From positions 111,529-175,528 of the forward strand of contig NZ_MLYO01000051.1 in the NCBI RefSeq assembly GCF_001866665.1: 64,000 nt of DNA, read 5' to 3'. The notes under the pieces were generated by a model. It worked only from the letters and a program-made list of their open reading frames with translations. It was not told the origin of the DNA and did no database searches. Positions within the stretch are counted from its first letter, which is position 1. Each line of letters begins with the position of its first letter. The position numbers were made by a program, and so were the translations under genes. This document shows positions 32,711 to 42,233 of this stretch, one piece after another. The DNA is from Streptomyces monashensis (GTDB taxonomy: Bacteria > Actinomycetota > Actinomycetes > Streptomycetales > Streptomycetaceae).

Positions 32711-34383
32711 CGACCACGACCACGACCCCTGACGTCACGGTCACGGTCATCGTCTTCAACGACGCGGAGCGCCTGCCCCGGGCCGTGGAGTCGCTGCGCG
32801 CACAGACGCACGCGAACATCGAGATCATCATCAGCGACGACCACTCCACCGACGACACGCCCACCGTGGCACGCCGGCTGGAGGCGCAGGACGAGCGCGT
32901 GCGCTACCTCCGGCTGCCGGAGAACAGCGGCGGGTGCAGCGCCCCGCGCAACCGGGCCATCGAGATCGCCCGGGCGCCGTATCTGATGTTCCTCGACAGC
33001 GACGACGAACTCCCGCCCCGCGCGGTCGAGTTGCTGCTCGCCGCGCACCGCGAGCGCGAGGTCGACTTCACCATGGGCGCGGTCCGCCGCGTGCGCGTGG
33101 ACAACGGCAGGCGCTCGACGTGGATGCCCCACCTGGTGACCGAGAGGCGCACGGTCGAGGGCATCGAGAAGGACCCGCGCCTGCTGTTCGAGCACCTGTC
33201 GACGAGCAAGATGTACGCGCGGTCCTTCCTCGACCGGCACGAACTGCGCTTCCCCGAGGGCATCCACTACGAGGACCAGCTGTTCTCGGCCCAGGCCTAC
33301 TGCCTGGCGACGGCGTTCACGATCATCCCGGACCCGGTGTACGTCTGGTACATCGACCCGTTCGCGGCGGCCGCCTCGGCGTCCATCTCCAACCAGCGGC
33401 ACAAGGTCCAGAACGTCGCGGACCGGGTCAACGTCCAGCGCATGATCGACGACTTCCTGGTCGAGAGCGGGCATGCCGGGCTGCGCGAGGACAAGGACTT
33501 CAAGTTCCTCAAGCACGACTTCCGGATGTACGCGGGCGACCTGCCCTACCGCGACGAGGAGTGGATGCGCTCCTTCGCCGAGATCATGAACCCGTACCTG
33601 GACACGCTGGCCGACGGCGCCTACGCCCGGCTGCCGCGTCCGGAGCGGGTGGTGCTGGGGCTGCTGCGGGACGGCCGTCTGGCCGACGCCCAGCTCGCGG
33701 CGCGCGGTCTCGGCGACAAGGTGGCTCCGCGCCAGGTCACGGCCGACGCGTCGGGCGTCCCGTACTGGGGCGGCGAGGTCCCCTCCACCGACCGCGCCCG
33801 CCGCGAACTGGACCTGTCCGACCTGGAGTTGGACACGCGTCCGTTCCCGAGCGCGCAGTTCCGCCACGAGATCACGCAGCTCCAGCGGGAACGCGGGGCC
33901 GCCCTGACGCTCTCGATCCGCACGTACGACCCGGGCCTGCGCCTGCCGGTCGGCCCGCAGCGCGCGAGCCTCCTGCTGTCCCCCGGCAACCGCCGGATGA
34001 CGGTCCCCTTCCGCCTCGACCCGATCAGCCCGGGCCTCTTCGAGGGCACGGTGCGTCTGGACCTGTCGGCGGCTCCCGTCCCGCTCCAGGGCTTCGAGGG
34101 CCTGCGGCACCCCCAGATCCGGCTCCAGCAGCAGGGTCTGGCCCACTCGGGCGTCCTGCTGGCCCCGCTGGACTTCCCGGCGGTCACGGCGCGCATCGAG
34201 TACCGCTCCGGCGCGACCCCGCACGACGTCACGATCGAGCCGGAGGGCCGCAACCCCGGCCGCCTCCAGATCCGCTGGCGTCCGGTGGGCGTGACGGCCA
34301 AGGTGATCCGCCCGGTCATCAAGAAGGTGGCGCGACCCAAGATCCGTAAGGCGGCGAAGCTGCTGTCCAGCGTGCTCCGGTAG
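32707..34383 (+). CDS. GT2 glycosyltransferase with C-terminal accessory domain (TarS-like layout)
   Basis: 558 residues, a paralogue of the protein starting at 23885 with the same plan: VTVTVIVFNDAERL, SDDHSTDD, NSGGCSAPRN, FLDSDDELP, catalytic YEDQLFSAQ; then helical and beta-rich domains and a very basic tail (KVIRPVIKKVARPKIRKAAK) that could bind anionic polymer or membrane. It is coupled (ATGA) to the TagF-like gene, which supports a role in decorating the glycerol-phosphate polymer. Confidence 0.87.
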   Translation: MTTTTTTPDVTVTVIVFNDAERLPRAVESLRAQTHANIEIIISDDHSTDDTPTVARRLEAQDERVRYLRLPENSGGCSAPRNRAIEIARAPYLMFLDSDDELPPRAVELLLAAHREREVDFTMGAVRRVRVDNGRRSTWMPHLVTERRTVEGIEKDPRLLFEHLSTSKMYARSFLDRHELRFPEGIHYEDQLFSAQAYCLATAFTIIPDPVYVWYIDPFAAAASASISNQRHKVQNVADRVNVQRMIDDFLVESGHAGLREDKDFKFLKHDFRMYAGDLPYRDEEWMRSFAEIMNPYLDTLADGAYARLPRPERVVLGLLRDGRLADAQLAARGLGDKVAPRQVTADASGVPYWGGEVPSTDRARRELDLSDLELDTRPFPSAQFRHEITQLQRERGAALTLSIRTYDPGLRLPVGPQRASLLLSPGNRRMTVPFRLDPISPGLFEGTVRLDLSAAPVPLQGFEGLRHPQIRLQQQGLAHSGVLLAPLDFPAVTARIEYRSGATPHDVTIEPEGRNPGRLQIRWRPVGVTAKVIRPVIKKVARPKIRKAAKLLSSVLR

Positions 34384-34402
34384 CTGTTCCGGGCCGTTGT
34401 GT

Positions 34403-34439
34403 CGGAAGGGGCGCGGGGAACTTCCCCGCGCCCCTTCCG
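34403..34439. terminator. bidirectional hairpin terminator
   Basis: A 16-bp perfect stem (34403-34418 with 34424-34439) around a 5-base loop, between convergent genes ending at 34383 and 34443. Confidence 0.85.
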
Positions 34440-34442
34440 GCG

Positions 34443-35960
34443 TCACACCACCCGGTACAGGACCTGGTCCCCCGGACCCGTCGTCACCCTCTTCAGCCCC
34501 GGGCCCGCCAGGCTCTTCGACCCGACGACCCACCGCACCCTGTACTTCCGCAGGATCGCCTGCCGTTCGGCGGCGGACGTGTCCGCGGCGAAGTAGTGCG
34601 ACACCGCCGCGTCCCGCTGCTTCTCGTCCGGCAGGAAGAAGTCGGGATATCCGGGCGTCACGGTGTACGGCCCGTACGCGGGGATCTGCCGCGCCGGGAA
34701 CGTCTGTGCCATCACCACGTCGCCGTACTTCGCCCACGGCGTGATCCAGTGGTATCCCACCCACGGTGTGTGGTACTTGTCCGCGACCGGCGCCGGCAGC
34801 GCGCTCTTCGGGATCACATAGCCGAGCGTGCCGACCTGCGTCCACGCCCCCACGGCCAGTACGGCGCCGAGCACGCACGCCCAGCCGGTCCGGACCGCCC
34901 GCCGCCCCGCCGTCACGGCCTCCAGCGCGGCCGCGAGCTGGGCCGGGATCAGCGCGGCGGGCAGCGCGCGGCCCCAGGAGTAGTGGCCGGTCAGCCCGCC
35001 CGCGGCGAACATCAGCGCGCCCAGGGCGAAGAACAGGACCAGCGGGTCCCAGCGGTCACGCCGAAAGCGCAGGACGAGGGCCGCCACGCCCAGCAGGACG
35101 AAGCCGAAGTGCCCGGCCAGATGCTCGTAGAGCGGCTTGTGGATGGCCTCCAGGTCCGCGCCCGCCGAGAACAGGGAGAAGAAGTCGTAGTACGGCCACA
35201 GGCCCAGCAGCAGCATGCCGAGCGCCAGCGCGGCCGCCAGCCGCAGCAGCACCTCGCGTGAGGGCCGGGCCGCGATCACCATGGCCAGCGCGCCCAGGGA
35301 CGAGACGACTCCGGTGAACTGGTGGCTGAGCAGGATCACGGCCCAGAGCAGGCCCAGCGCCGCCCAGTGCGCCCATGCCACCGGCTCGCTCGCACGCAGC
35401 GCGCGCGTCAGCCACGCCCAGAAGTGGAAGGTGAGGCCGATCGCGAACACGCTCGGGTACGACACCGTCAGCGCCAGCGAGTTCAGGCCCACGAAGCCGG
35501 ACCAGTTGAACAGCGCCGGGCCCCACAGGAGGACCAGGCTCAGCAGGGCGAGGGCGGGCGCGGCACGGTGGGCGCTGAGGGTGCGGACGTACTGCCACAC
35601 GCCCGTGACCAGCAGGCCGAGACCGACGACCGCGGCGATGCGCAGGACGACGAACACCGACAGGCCGGTCAGCTTGGCGACTAGGCCCAGCACCAGCATC
35701 CACGGCGAGTAGTACGGGCTCGGCGTGTCCGCGTCGACCAGCGGGTTGCCCGGATGCAGCAGGTTGTGGCGCAGACGCTCGATGGTGGCCGCGTGCATGC
35801 CGAGGTCGCCCGCCCAGGGCAGGCGGACGATCACGAGGAGCAGCAGCACCACGACGAGCACGGCGACGGCCTGGGGCAGTGCCCGGCCGGCCCGCGCGGT
35901 GGGGTTCTGCGGCGACTCCGTGCGGCTCACGGGCTCGGTGTCAGACGGTGCGGCGTGCAT
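34443..35960 (-). CDS. polytopic membrane protein, GT-C-like
   Basis: 505 residues with about 11 TM helices and a C-terminal soluble part of ~110 residues (from DKYHTPWVGYHW on). Early extracytoplasmic loop GDLGMHAATIERLRHNLLHPGNPL and the PSPYYSPWMLVLG segment resemble the first loop of GT-C glycosyltransferases, which use polyprenyl-phosphate sugars. No catalytic residue can be named with confidence. Its convergent position at the end of the glycopolymer cluster fits wall glycan modification. Confidence 0.65.
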   Translation of the reverse strand: MHAAPSDTEPVSRTESPQNPTARAGRALPQAVAVLVVVLLLLVIVRLPWAGDLGMHAATIERLRHNLLHPGNPLVDADTPSPYYSPWMLVLGLVAKLTGLSVFVVLRIAAVVGLGLLVTGVWQYVRTLSAHRAAPALALLSLVLLWGPALFNWSGFVGLNSLALTVSYPSVFAIGLTFHFWAWLTRALRASEPVAWAHWAALGLLWAVILLSHQFTGVVSSLGALAMVIAARPSREVLLRLAAALALGMLLLGLWPYYDFFSLFSAGADLEAIHKPLYEHLAGHFGFVLLGVAALVLRFRRDRWDPLVLFFALGALMFAAGGLTGHYSWGRALPAALIPAQLAAALEAVTAGRRAVRTGWACVLGAVLAVGAWTQVGTLGYVIPKSALPAPVADKYHTPWVGYHWITPWAKYGDVVMAQTFPARQIPAYGPYTVTPGYPDFFLPDEKQRDAAVSHYFAADTSAAERQAILRKYRVRWVVGSKSLAGPGLKRVTTGPGDQVLYRVV

Positions 35961-36004
35961 CCTGCTGACCCTAGCCGAGGTTTCTTAAGGGTCGGCAAGA
36001 AGCG

Positions 36005-36038
36005 AGACGCCCCGGGCCGCTGGGTGCCCGGGGCGTCT
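36005..36038 (-). terminator. hairpin terminator after glutamate dehydrogenase
   Basis: Perfect 13-bp stem (36005-36017 with 36026-36038, agacgccccgggc / gcccggggcgtct), 27 bases past the stop. Confidence 0.8.
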
Positions 36039-36064
36039 TCGGTACCGGTCCTCGCGTGCGGACC

Positions 36065-39000
36065 CTACGAATGCGTGCGCAGCAGCGTCCGCATCGTGCG
36101 CATCGCCACCGACAGGTTGGCGAGGTCGAAGGAGTCCGAGCTGCGGATCTCCTCCAGGGTGGTGCGCGCCCGGCCCAGGATCGCGGAGTTCTTCCCCTCC
36201 CAGGCCTCGAACCGCGCCGCCGGCGTCGAGGTGCCGTTGCCCGCCGCGAGCACGTCCGCGGTGAGCGCCGCGTGGGCCGCGTACAGGTCCTCGCGGATGG
36301 AGGCGCGGGCCATGGACTGCCAGCGGTCGTTGCGGGGCAGGTCGCTGATGCGGTCCATCAGCTGGGTGATGTTCAGCCGGTCGGCGAGGTCGTAGTAGAC
36401 CTCGGCGACGTCGAGCGGCTCCTTGCCCGTGCGGTCGGCCACCGAGACGATGTCCAGCGTCGGGAAGGCCGAGGAGAAACCGGCCACGCGCGTGGCGAGC
36501 TCGTCCGGGACGCCGACCGCGGACAGCTCGTCGTACACGTGCTGGTACCACTCCAGGTCGGCGCCGCGCAGCAGCTTCGGCAGCTCCTGCCAGACCCGCT
36601 CGACCCGCTCGGCGAAGAACTCGACCGTCTCGGCGAGCTGGAGCGGCTGCGGCCGGTTGTTGAGCAGCCAGCGCGTGCCGCGCTCGACGAGCCGGCGCGA
36701 GTGCAGCCGGATGCGGGTCTGGACGTCCGCGTCGACCTTGTTGTCCAGGGCCTCGACCGCGTCCCACACCGGGGCCGAGGAGAAGATGGCGCGGGCCGCG
36801 GTCTGCGCCCGGACGATCTCCTCCAGGGAGGCACCGGTCTCCTCGCGCAGCCGGTGCAGATACGTCGTGCCGCCCGTGTTGACCGTGTCGTTGACCAGCA
36901 CGGTCGTGGTGATCTCGCGGCGCAGCGGGTGGTTGTCGATCGCCTCGGCGAACCGCTCGCGCAGCGCCGTCGGGAAGTAGGCGTGCAGCAGGCCGCGCAG
37001 GTACGGGTCGTCCGGCAGCGAGGTGTGCAGCAGCTCCTCGGCGACCGTGATCTTCGTGTACGCGAGGACGACGGCCGTCTCCGGGCTGGTCAGGCCCTGC
37101 GCCTGGCCGAGGCGCTCGCGAATCTGGCGGTCGGTCGGCAGGAACTCCAGCGCCCGGTCCAGGTGCCCCTCGCGCACCAGGTGGCGGATGAACCGCTGCT
37201 GGGCGTGGAGCATGGCGTTGGCCTGCGAGAGGGCGTTGGCCAGGGCGGTGTTCTGCGCGTAGTTGTTGCGCAGCACCAGGGCGCCGACCTCGTCGGTCAT
37301 CTCGGCGAGGAGCTTGTTGCGCTGCTTGACGGTCATGTCGCCGTCCGCGACCAGGCCGTTCAGCAGGATCTTGATGTTCACCTCGTGGTCGGAGGTGTCC
37401 ACACCCGCGCTGTTGTCGATCGCGTCGGTGTTGATCTTGCCGCCGTGCCGGGCGAACTCGATCCGGCCGAGCTGGGTCAGCCCCAGGTTGCCGCCCTCGC
37501 CGACGACCTTGACGCGCAGGTCCTCGCCGTCGACGCGGATGGCGTCGTTGGCCTTGTCGCCGACGTCGGCGTTGGACTCGGCCGACGACTTCACGTACGT
37601 GCCGATGCCGCCGTTCCAGAGCAGGTCCACCGGCGCGTGCAGGATCGCCTTCATCAGGTCGGCCGGGGTCATCTTGGTGACCCTGTCCTCGATGCCGAGG
37701 GCCTCGCGGACGTGGGCGTTGACCGGGATCGACTTGGCGCTGCGCGGGAAGATCCCGCCGCCCGCCGACAGCAGCTCGGTGTTGTAGTCCGCCCAGGAGG
37801 AGCGGGGCAGCTCGAACAGGCGGCGGCGCTCGGCGTACGAGGTCTCCGCGTCCGGGGTCGGGTCGATGAAGATGTGCCGGTGGTCGAAGGCGGCGACCAG
37901 GCGGATGTGCTCGGAGAGCAGCATGCCGTTGCCGAACACGTCACCGGACATGTCACCGATGCCGACGACCGTGAAGTCCTCGGTCTGTGTGTCCACGCCC
38001 AGCTCGCGGAAGTGCCGCTTGACGGACTCCCAGGCGCCGCGCGCGGTGATGCCCATGCCCTTGTGGTCGTAGCCCGCGCTGCCGCCGGAGGCGAAGGCGT
38101 CGCCCAGCCAGAAGTTGTACTTCTCGGCGACCCCGTTGGCGATGTCCGAGAACGTCGCGGTGCCCTTGTCGGCGGCGACCACCAGGTAGGTGTCGTCGCC
38201 GTCGTGCCGGACCACGTCCTGCGGGGGCACGACCTCGCCGGCGACCATGTTGTCGGTGATGTCGAGCAGCGCCGAGATGAACGTCTTGTAGCTGGCGACG
38301 CCCTCGGCCAGCCACGCGTCGCGGTCCTTGGCCGGGTCCGGCAGCTGCTTGGCGACGAAGCCGCCCTTGGCGCCGACCGGCACGATGACGGTGTTCTTCA
38401 CCATCTGCGCCTTGACCAGGCCGAGGATCTCGGTGCGGAAGTCCTCACGCCGGTCGGACCAGCGCAGACCGCCGCGCGCGACCTTGCCGAAGCGCAGGTG
38501 CACGCCCTCGACGCGCGGCGAGTACACCCAGATCTCGAACGCCGGGCGCGGCGCGGGCAGGTCCGGGATGGCCTGCGGGTCGAACTTCATGGAGACGTAG
38601 TCGTGCGGCGTGCCGTCGCCCTTCTCCTGGAAGAAGTTCGTGCGCAGCGTCGCCTTGATGACGGTGAGGAAGGACCGCAGGATCCGGTCCTCGTCCAGGC
38701 TCGCCACCTGGTCCAGGGCCGCGTCCAGCTCCTCCAGCAGCGCGTCGGTGATCTCCAGGCCGGCCTTCTGCCGGTCCGGCGACATCCGCGCCTCGAACAG
38801 CGAGACGAGCAGCCGGGTGGTGTGGACGTTGTTGCGGAGGGTGTCCTCCATGTAGTCCTGCGAGAAGGTCGAACCGGCCTGGCGCAGGTACTTGGCGTAG
38901 GCGCGCAGGACCATCGCCTGCCGCCAGGACAGCCCGGCGCCCAGCACGAGCGCGTTGAAGCCGTCGTTCTCGGCCTTGCCGGTCCAGGTGGCGGCGAAGG

Positions 39001-40999
39001 CCTCCTGGAAGCGGTCGCGGGCGTCGTCGCCGAGGTCCCCGCCGCCCGCCGCCTGGGGCACGCGCAGACCGAAGTCGTAGATCCAGGCGGTCGTACGGTC
39101 CGAGCAGCGCAGCTCGTACGGCCGCTCGTCGGTGACCTCGACGCCGAGGCGGCTGAGCACCGGCAGCACCTGCGAGAGGGAGACCGAGCCGCCCTTCTGG
39201 TAGATCTTGAACCGGCGTTCCTCGGGACCCGCGCCCACCGGCTCGTACAGGCTCAGGCTGAAGGTCTTGTCCGCGCCGAGCTGCTCCAGGTGGACCAGGT
39301 CGGCGACCGCGGCACGCGGCGTGTGGTCGGCCTTGTAGCCCTCGGGGAAGGCGGTGCCGTAGCGGCGCAGCACCTCGGCCGCGCGCTCCTCGCCACACTC
39401 GGCGGTCAGCGCCTCGGCGAACGCGTCGGCCCAGGAACGGGCGGCCTCGACGAGACGGGCCTCGATGCGGTCGCGGTCGGCGTCCGACAGCTCGGGCAGC
39501 ACGGTGCCCGGCGGGACGCGGACGACGAAGTGCAGCCGGGACAGGATCGATTCGGTGTTCCAGGCGGTGAAGTCGACGCTGATGCCGCCGAGCTCCTCCT
39601 TCAGGATGTCGATGATCCGCAGCCGGACACCCGTGGTGTAGCGGTCGCGCGGGAGGTAGACGAGGGCCGAGTAGTAGCGCCCGTACTCGTCCTGGCGCAG
39701 GTACAGCCGCAGCCGGCGGCGCTCCTGGAGGTAGAGCACGGAGGTGACGATGGACTGGAGCTCGGCGACGGGCGTCTGGAACAGCTCGTCGCGCGGGTAG
39801 GTCTCCAGGATCTGGAGCAGGTCACGGCCGTCGTGGCTGTTCGGCGAGAACCCGGCGCGGTGCAGCACCTCGTCGACCTTGCGGCGGACGACGGGGACCC
39901 GGCGCACGGAGTCGGTGTACGCGGCGGACGAGAAGAGCCCGAGGAACCGCCGCTCGCCGACGACGTTCCCGTCCGCGTCGAACTTCTTGACCCCGACGTA
40001 GTCCAGGTACGACGGCCGGTGCACGGTGGCCCGGCTGTTCGCCTTGGTCAGGACGAGGAGCTTGTGCTCGCGGGCCTTGGCGCGGGCGTCGGCCGACAGC
40101 CGCTCGAAGGACGGGCTGACCGGGTGCTGATCGTCCTCGGCGTGCTGCGGGTCGGAGCGCAGGACGCCGAGACCGGTGCCGGGCACGGCGGCGAGCGTGT
40201 CGTCGTCGCGCAGCTCGTACTCGCGGTAGCCGAGGAAGGTGAAGTGCTCGTCGGACAGCCAGCGCAGCAGCTCGCGCGCCTCCTCGACCTCGGCCTTGGC
40301 CAGGTCGCCGGGTGCGGGGTCGGCGGGCAGCTCGTCGGCGATCCGGACCGCCGTGGCGCGCATCTTCTCCCAGTCCTCGACGGCCTCGCGGACGTCGGAC
40401 AGCACGCGTAGCAGATCGGCGGAGATCTGCTTCAGGTCGGCGCGGTCCGTCTCCCGGTCGATCTCGACGTGGATCCAGGACTCGAAGTGCGCGTCGTGCG
40501 GGAGGTCGCCGCCGGGCGAGGTCGGCAGGACCTCGAGCAGCTTGCCGGTCAGATCACGCCGGACGACGAACTGCGGATGGACGACGACGTGGATGCCGCG
40601 TCCCTGCCGGGTCAGCTCATTGGTGACCGAGTCGACCAGGAAGGGCATGTCGTCGGTGACGACCTCGACCACGGTGTGGCTGCAGGTCCACCCGTTCTCC
40701 TCCACGGTCGGGGTGTGGACCCGCACGTTCGCCGTGCCCTGGGGGCGGGTCTCGGCGAGACGGTAGTGGGAGACCGCGGCGCCGAAGACGTCGACCGGGT
40801 CGCGGTCGGCGAGGTCTTCCGGGGCGGTGTGCAGGTAGTACCGCTGGAGGAACGCGAGCACGGACTCGCTGTCCGGGGTGTCCGGGGAGCCCTCGCCCGC
40901 GGTCCCGGTCGGTAGGTGCCCCCCGACCGGGCTGTTCTCAGCTACCCGGGCGGCCCGTTCGAGCAGCTCGGCCTTGGCTTCGTCCAGCTTGGTCTGCAT
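36065..40999 (-). CDS. NAD-dependent glutamate dehydrogenase, 180-kDa type
   Basis: 1644 residues, the size of the L_180 class first defined in Streptomyces clavuligerus. It oxidises glutamate to 2-oxoglutarate and ammonia with NAD. The N-terminal ~700 residues contain ACT-like regulatory modules (for example VVEVVTDDMPFLVDSV near 110); the catalytic domain follows with GGLRWSDR, the Lys-containing VGAKGGFVAKQLPDP near 885, and the nucleotide-binding region (GIGDMSGDVFGNGML). A long helical C-terminal domain completes it. Monocistronic, with its own terminator and a 572-base upstream gap that carries a perfect inverted repeat. Confidence 0.95.
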   Translation of the reverse strand: MQTKLDEAKAELLERAARVAENSPVGGHLPTGTAGEGSPDTPDSESVLAFLQRYYLHTAPEDLADRDPVDVFGAAVSHYRLAETRPQGTANVRVHTPTVEENGWTCSHTVVEVVTDDMPFLVDSVTNELTRQGRGIHVVVHPQFVVRRDLTGKLLEVLPTSPGGDLPHDAHFESWIHVEIDRETDRADLKQISADLLRVLSDVREAVEDWEKMRATAVRIADELPADPAPGDLAKAEVEEARELLRWLSDEHFTFLGYREYELRDDDTLAAVPGTGLGVLRSDPQHAEDDQHPVSPSFERLSADARAKAREHKLLVLTKANSRATVHRPSYLDYVGVKKFDADGNVVGERRFLGLFSSAAYTDSVRRVPVVRRKVDEVLHRAGFSPNSHDGRDLLQILETYPRDELFQTPVAELQSIVTSVLYLQERRRLRLYLRQDEYGRYYSALVYLPRDRYTTGVRLRIIDILKEELGGISVDFTAWNTESILSRLHFVVRVPPGTVLPELSDADRDRIEARLVEAARSWADAFAEALTAECGEERAAEVLRRYGTAFPEGYKADHTPRAAVADLVHLEQLGADKTFSLSLYEPVGAGPEERRFKIYQKGGSVSLSQVLPVLSRLGVEVTDERPYELRCSDRTTAWIYDFGLRVPQAAGGGDLGDDARDRFQEAFAATWTGKAENDGFNALVLGAGLSWRQAMVLRAYAKYLRQAGSTFSQDYMEDTLRNNVHTTRLLVSLFEARMSPDRQKAGLEITDALLEELDAALDQVASLDEDRILRSFLTVIKATLRTNFFQEKGDGTPHDYVSMKFDPQAIPDLPAPRPAFEIWVYSPRVEGVHLRFGKVARGGLRWSDRREDFRTEILGLVKAQMVKNTVIVPVGAKGGFVAKQLPDPAKDRDAWLAEGVASYKTFISALLDITDNMVAGEVVPPQDVVRHDGDDTYLVVAADKGTATFSDIANGVAEKYNFWLGDAFASGGSAGYDHKGMGITARGAWESVKRHFRELGVDTQTEDFTVVGIGDMSGDVFGNGMLLSEHIRLVAAFDHRHIFIDPTPDAETSYAERRRLFELPRSSWADYNTELLSAGGGIFPRSAKSIPVNAHVREALGIEDRVTKMTPADLMKAILHAPVDLLWNGGIGTYVKSSAESNADVGDKANDAIRVDGEDLRVKVVGEGGNLGLTQLGRIEFARHGGKINTDAIDNSAGVDTSDHEVNIKILLNGLVADGDMTVKQRNKLLAEMTDEVGALVLRNNYAQNTALANALSQANAMLHAQQRFIRHLVREGHLDRALEFLPTDRQIRERLGQAQGLTSPETAVVLAYTKITVAEELLHTSLPDDPYLRGLLHAYFPTALRERFAEAIDNHPLRREITTTVLVNDTVNTGGTTYLHRLREETGASLEEIVRAQTAARAIFSSAPVWDAVEALDNKVDADVQTRIRLHSRRLVERGTRWLLNNRPQPLQLAETVEFFAERVERVWQELPKLLRGADLEWYQHVYDELSAVGVPDELATRVAGFSSAFPTLDIVSVADRTGKEPLDVAEVYYDLADRLNITQLMDRISDLPRNDRWQSMARASIREDLYAAHAALTADVLAAGNGTSTPAARFEAWEGKNSAILGRARTTLEEIRSSDSFDLANLSVAMRTMRTLLRTHS

Positions 41000-41571
41000 T
41001 GTCCTCTGACTCCTGTCGCGCGCCGTTGCGTGACGTAGAAGGAAGTACGGTCTCTTTCCCTCCGGCTCGCCGCCACAGCCCGGGGTGTCCGGACCACTCA
41101 GACGCTATGCCGCGAGGTGAGATGAGCGGGGGGAAATCGGCCATTGTCGTCACACCCGCCGGGTGTGACGCTGCTCTCGGCACGGCCATGTCCGGGGTTG
41201 CCCGCGGCGTCCCGGGAGCCTTGGTGGCCCCGCCCCGCCCGCGAAGACCAGCGACCGTCGCCCGGCCACGGAGGTGTTCCGTGCAACCCGGGCGCAGGGC
41301 AGGGACACGATCGTCCCCGCGAACTATCGCGCTGATCACGCCACAAGGCTATCGCTCCTCACCCCGGGCCCGTCATGAGCCGTATGTGTACAAAACAGGG
41401 GGTCGAAGTTTGACGTTCTGCACAGCGGCGGGGCGGGCCCGGGTGACGTATCCGGCGGGGGCCGCCGCGGGTAGCCGGGAGGCCGGTCCGGGTAGGTGTC
41501 AGTGTCAGGTCGCGCCACGAGATCCCCGACCCCACCCTGAGAGCACACCCCGCCTGCCCGGAGGAGCCCAC
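41000..41571. promoter_or_regulatory. divergent control region upstream of glutamate dehydrogenase
   Basis: 572 bases without a convincing gene. A perfect inverted repeat GTCACACCC-GCC-GGGTGTGAC lies at 41149-41169, 150 bases upstream of the dehydrogenase start. An AT-richer patch at 41375-41420 (tgtgtacaaaaca ... TTGACG at 41410-41415) is likely promoter DNA for one or both divergent genes; no well-spaced -10 was found. Confidence 0.5.
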
Positions 41572-42138
41572 ATGCCCGCGAAGATCCTGATCGTCACCGG
41601 CGACGCAGCGGAGTCCCTGGAAGTCCTCTACCCCTATCAGCGCCTGCTGGAGGAAGGCTACGAGGTCCATATCGCCGCCCCCTCCCGCAAGACCCTGCGC
41701 TTCGTCGTCCACGACTTCGAACCCGGCTACGACACCTACACGGAGAAGCCCGGCTACACCTGGCCCGCCGACCTGGCCTTCGCCGACGTCGACCCCGGCG
41801 AGTACGTGGCCCTCGTCATCCCCGGCGGGCGCGCCCCGGAGTACCTGCGCAACGACCCCGAGCTGCGCAAGATCCTGAAGGCCTTCTTCGACGCCGACAA
41901 GCCCGTCGCCCAGATCTGCCACGGCCCTCTGCTCACCGCGGCGATCGACACCCTGCGCGGCCGCAGGGTGACCGCGTACCCCGCCCTGGAACCGGACATG
42001 CAGGCGGCCGGCGCGGGCTTCCAGGACACCGAGGCGGTCGTCGACGGCACGCTGGTCTCCTCCCGTGCCTGGCCGGACCACCCGGCCTGGATGCGCGAGT
42101 TCCTGAAGGTCCTGCGGGCCACGGCACCGGCGGGCTGA
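41572..42138 (+). CDS. DJ-1/PfpI family protein
   Basis: 188 residues. Class I glutamine-amidotransferase-like fold with the nucleophile elbow AQICHGPLLTA (Cys near 121) and the conserved acid in the GGRAPEYL loop (Glu). Members act as protein/nucleotide deglycases, proteases or stress chaperones; which applies is not clear. Strong SD GGAGGAG before the ATG. Monocistronic. Confidence 0.9.
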   Translation: MPAKILIVTGDAAESLEVLYPYQRLLEEGYEVHIAAPSRKTLRFVVHDFEPGYDTYTEKPGYTWPADLAFADVDPGEYVALVIPGGRAPEYLRNDPELRKILKAFFDADKPVAQICHGPLLTAAIDTLRGRRVTAYPALEPDMQAAGAGFQDTEAVVDGTLVSSRAWPDHPAWMREFLKVLRATAPAG

Positions 42139-42233
42139 GCAGCGCGAGGGCGAGCGGCGAGCGGGGGCGGGCGAAGCAGCGGGACGGAGGCGCGGACGCT
42201 GCTCCCGCACGCCGCAGCGGTGCCGGTCCCCGG

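Noticed and set aside
36056..40411. 1451-codon plus-strand open frame
   Set aside because: Lies antisense to the NAD-glutamate dehydrogenase and has low-complexity composition with no motif.
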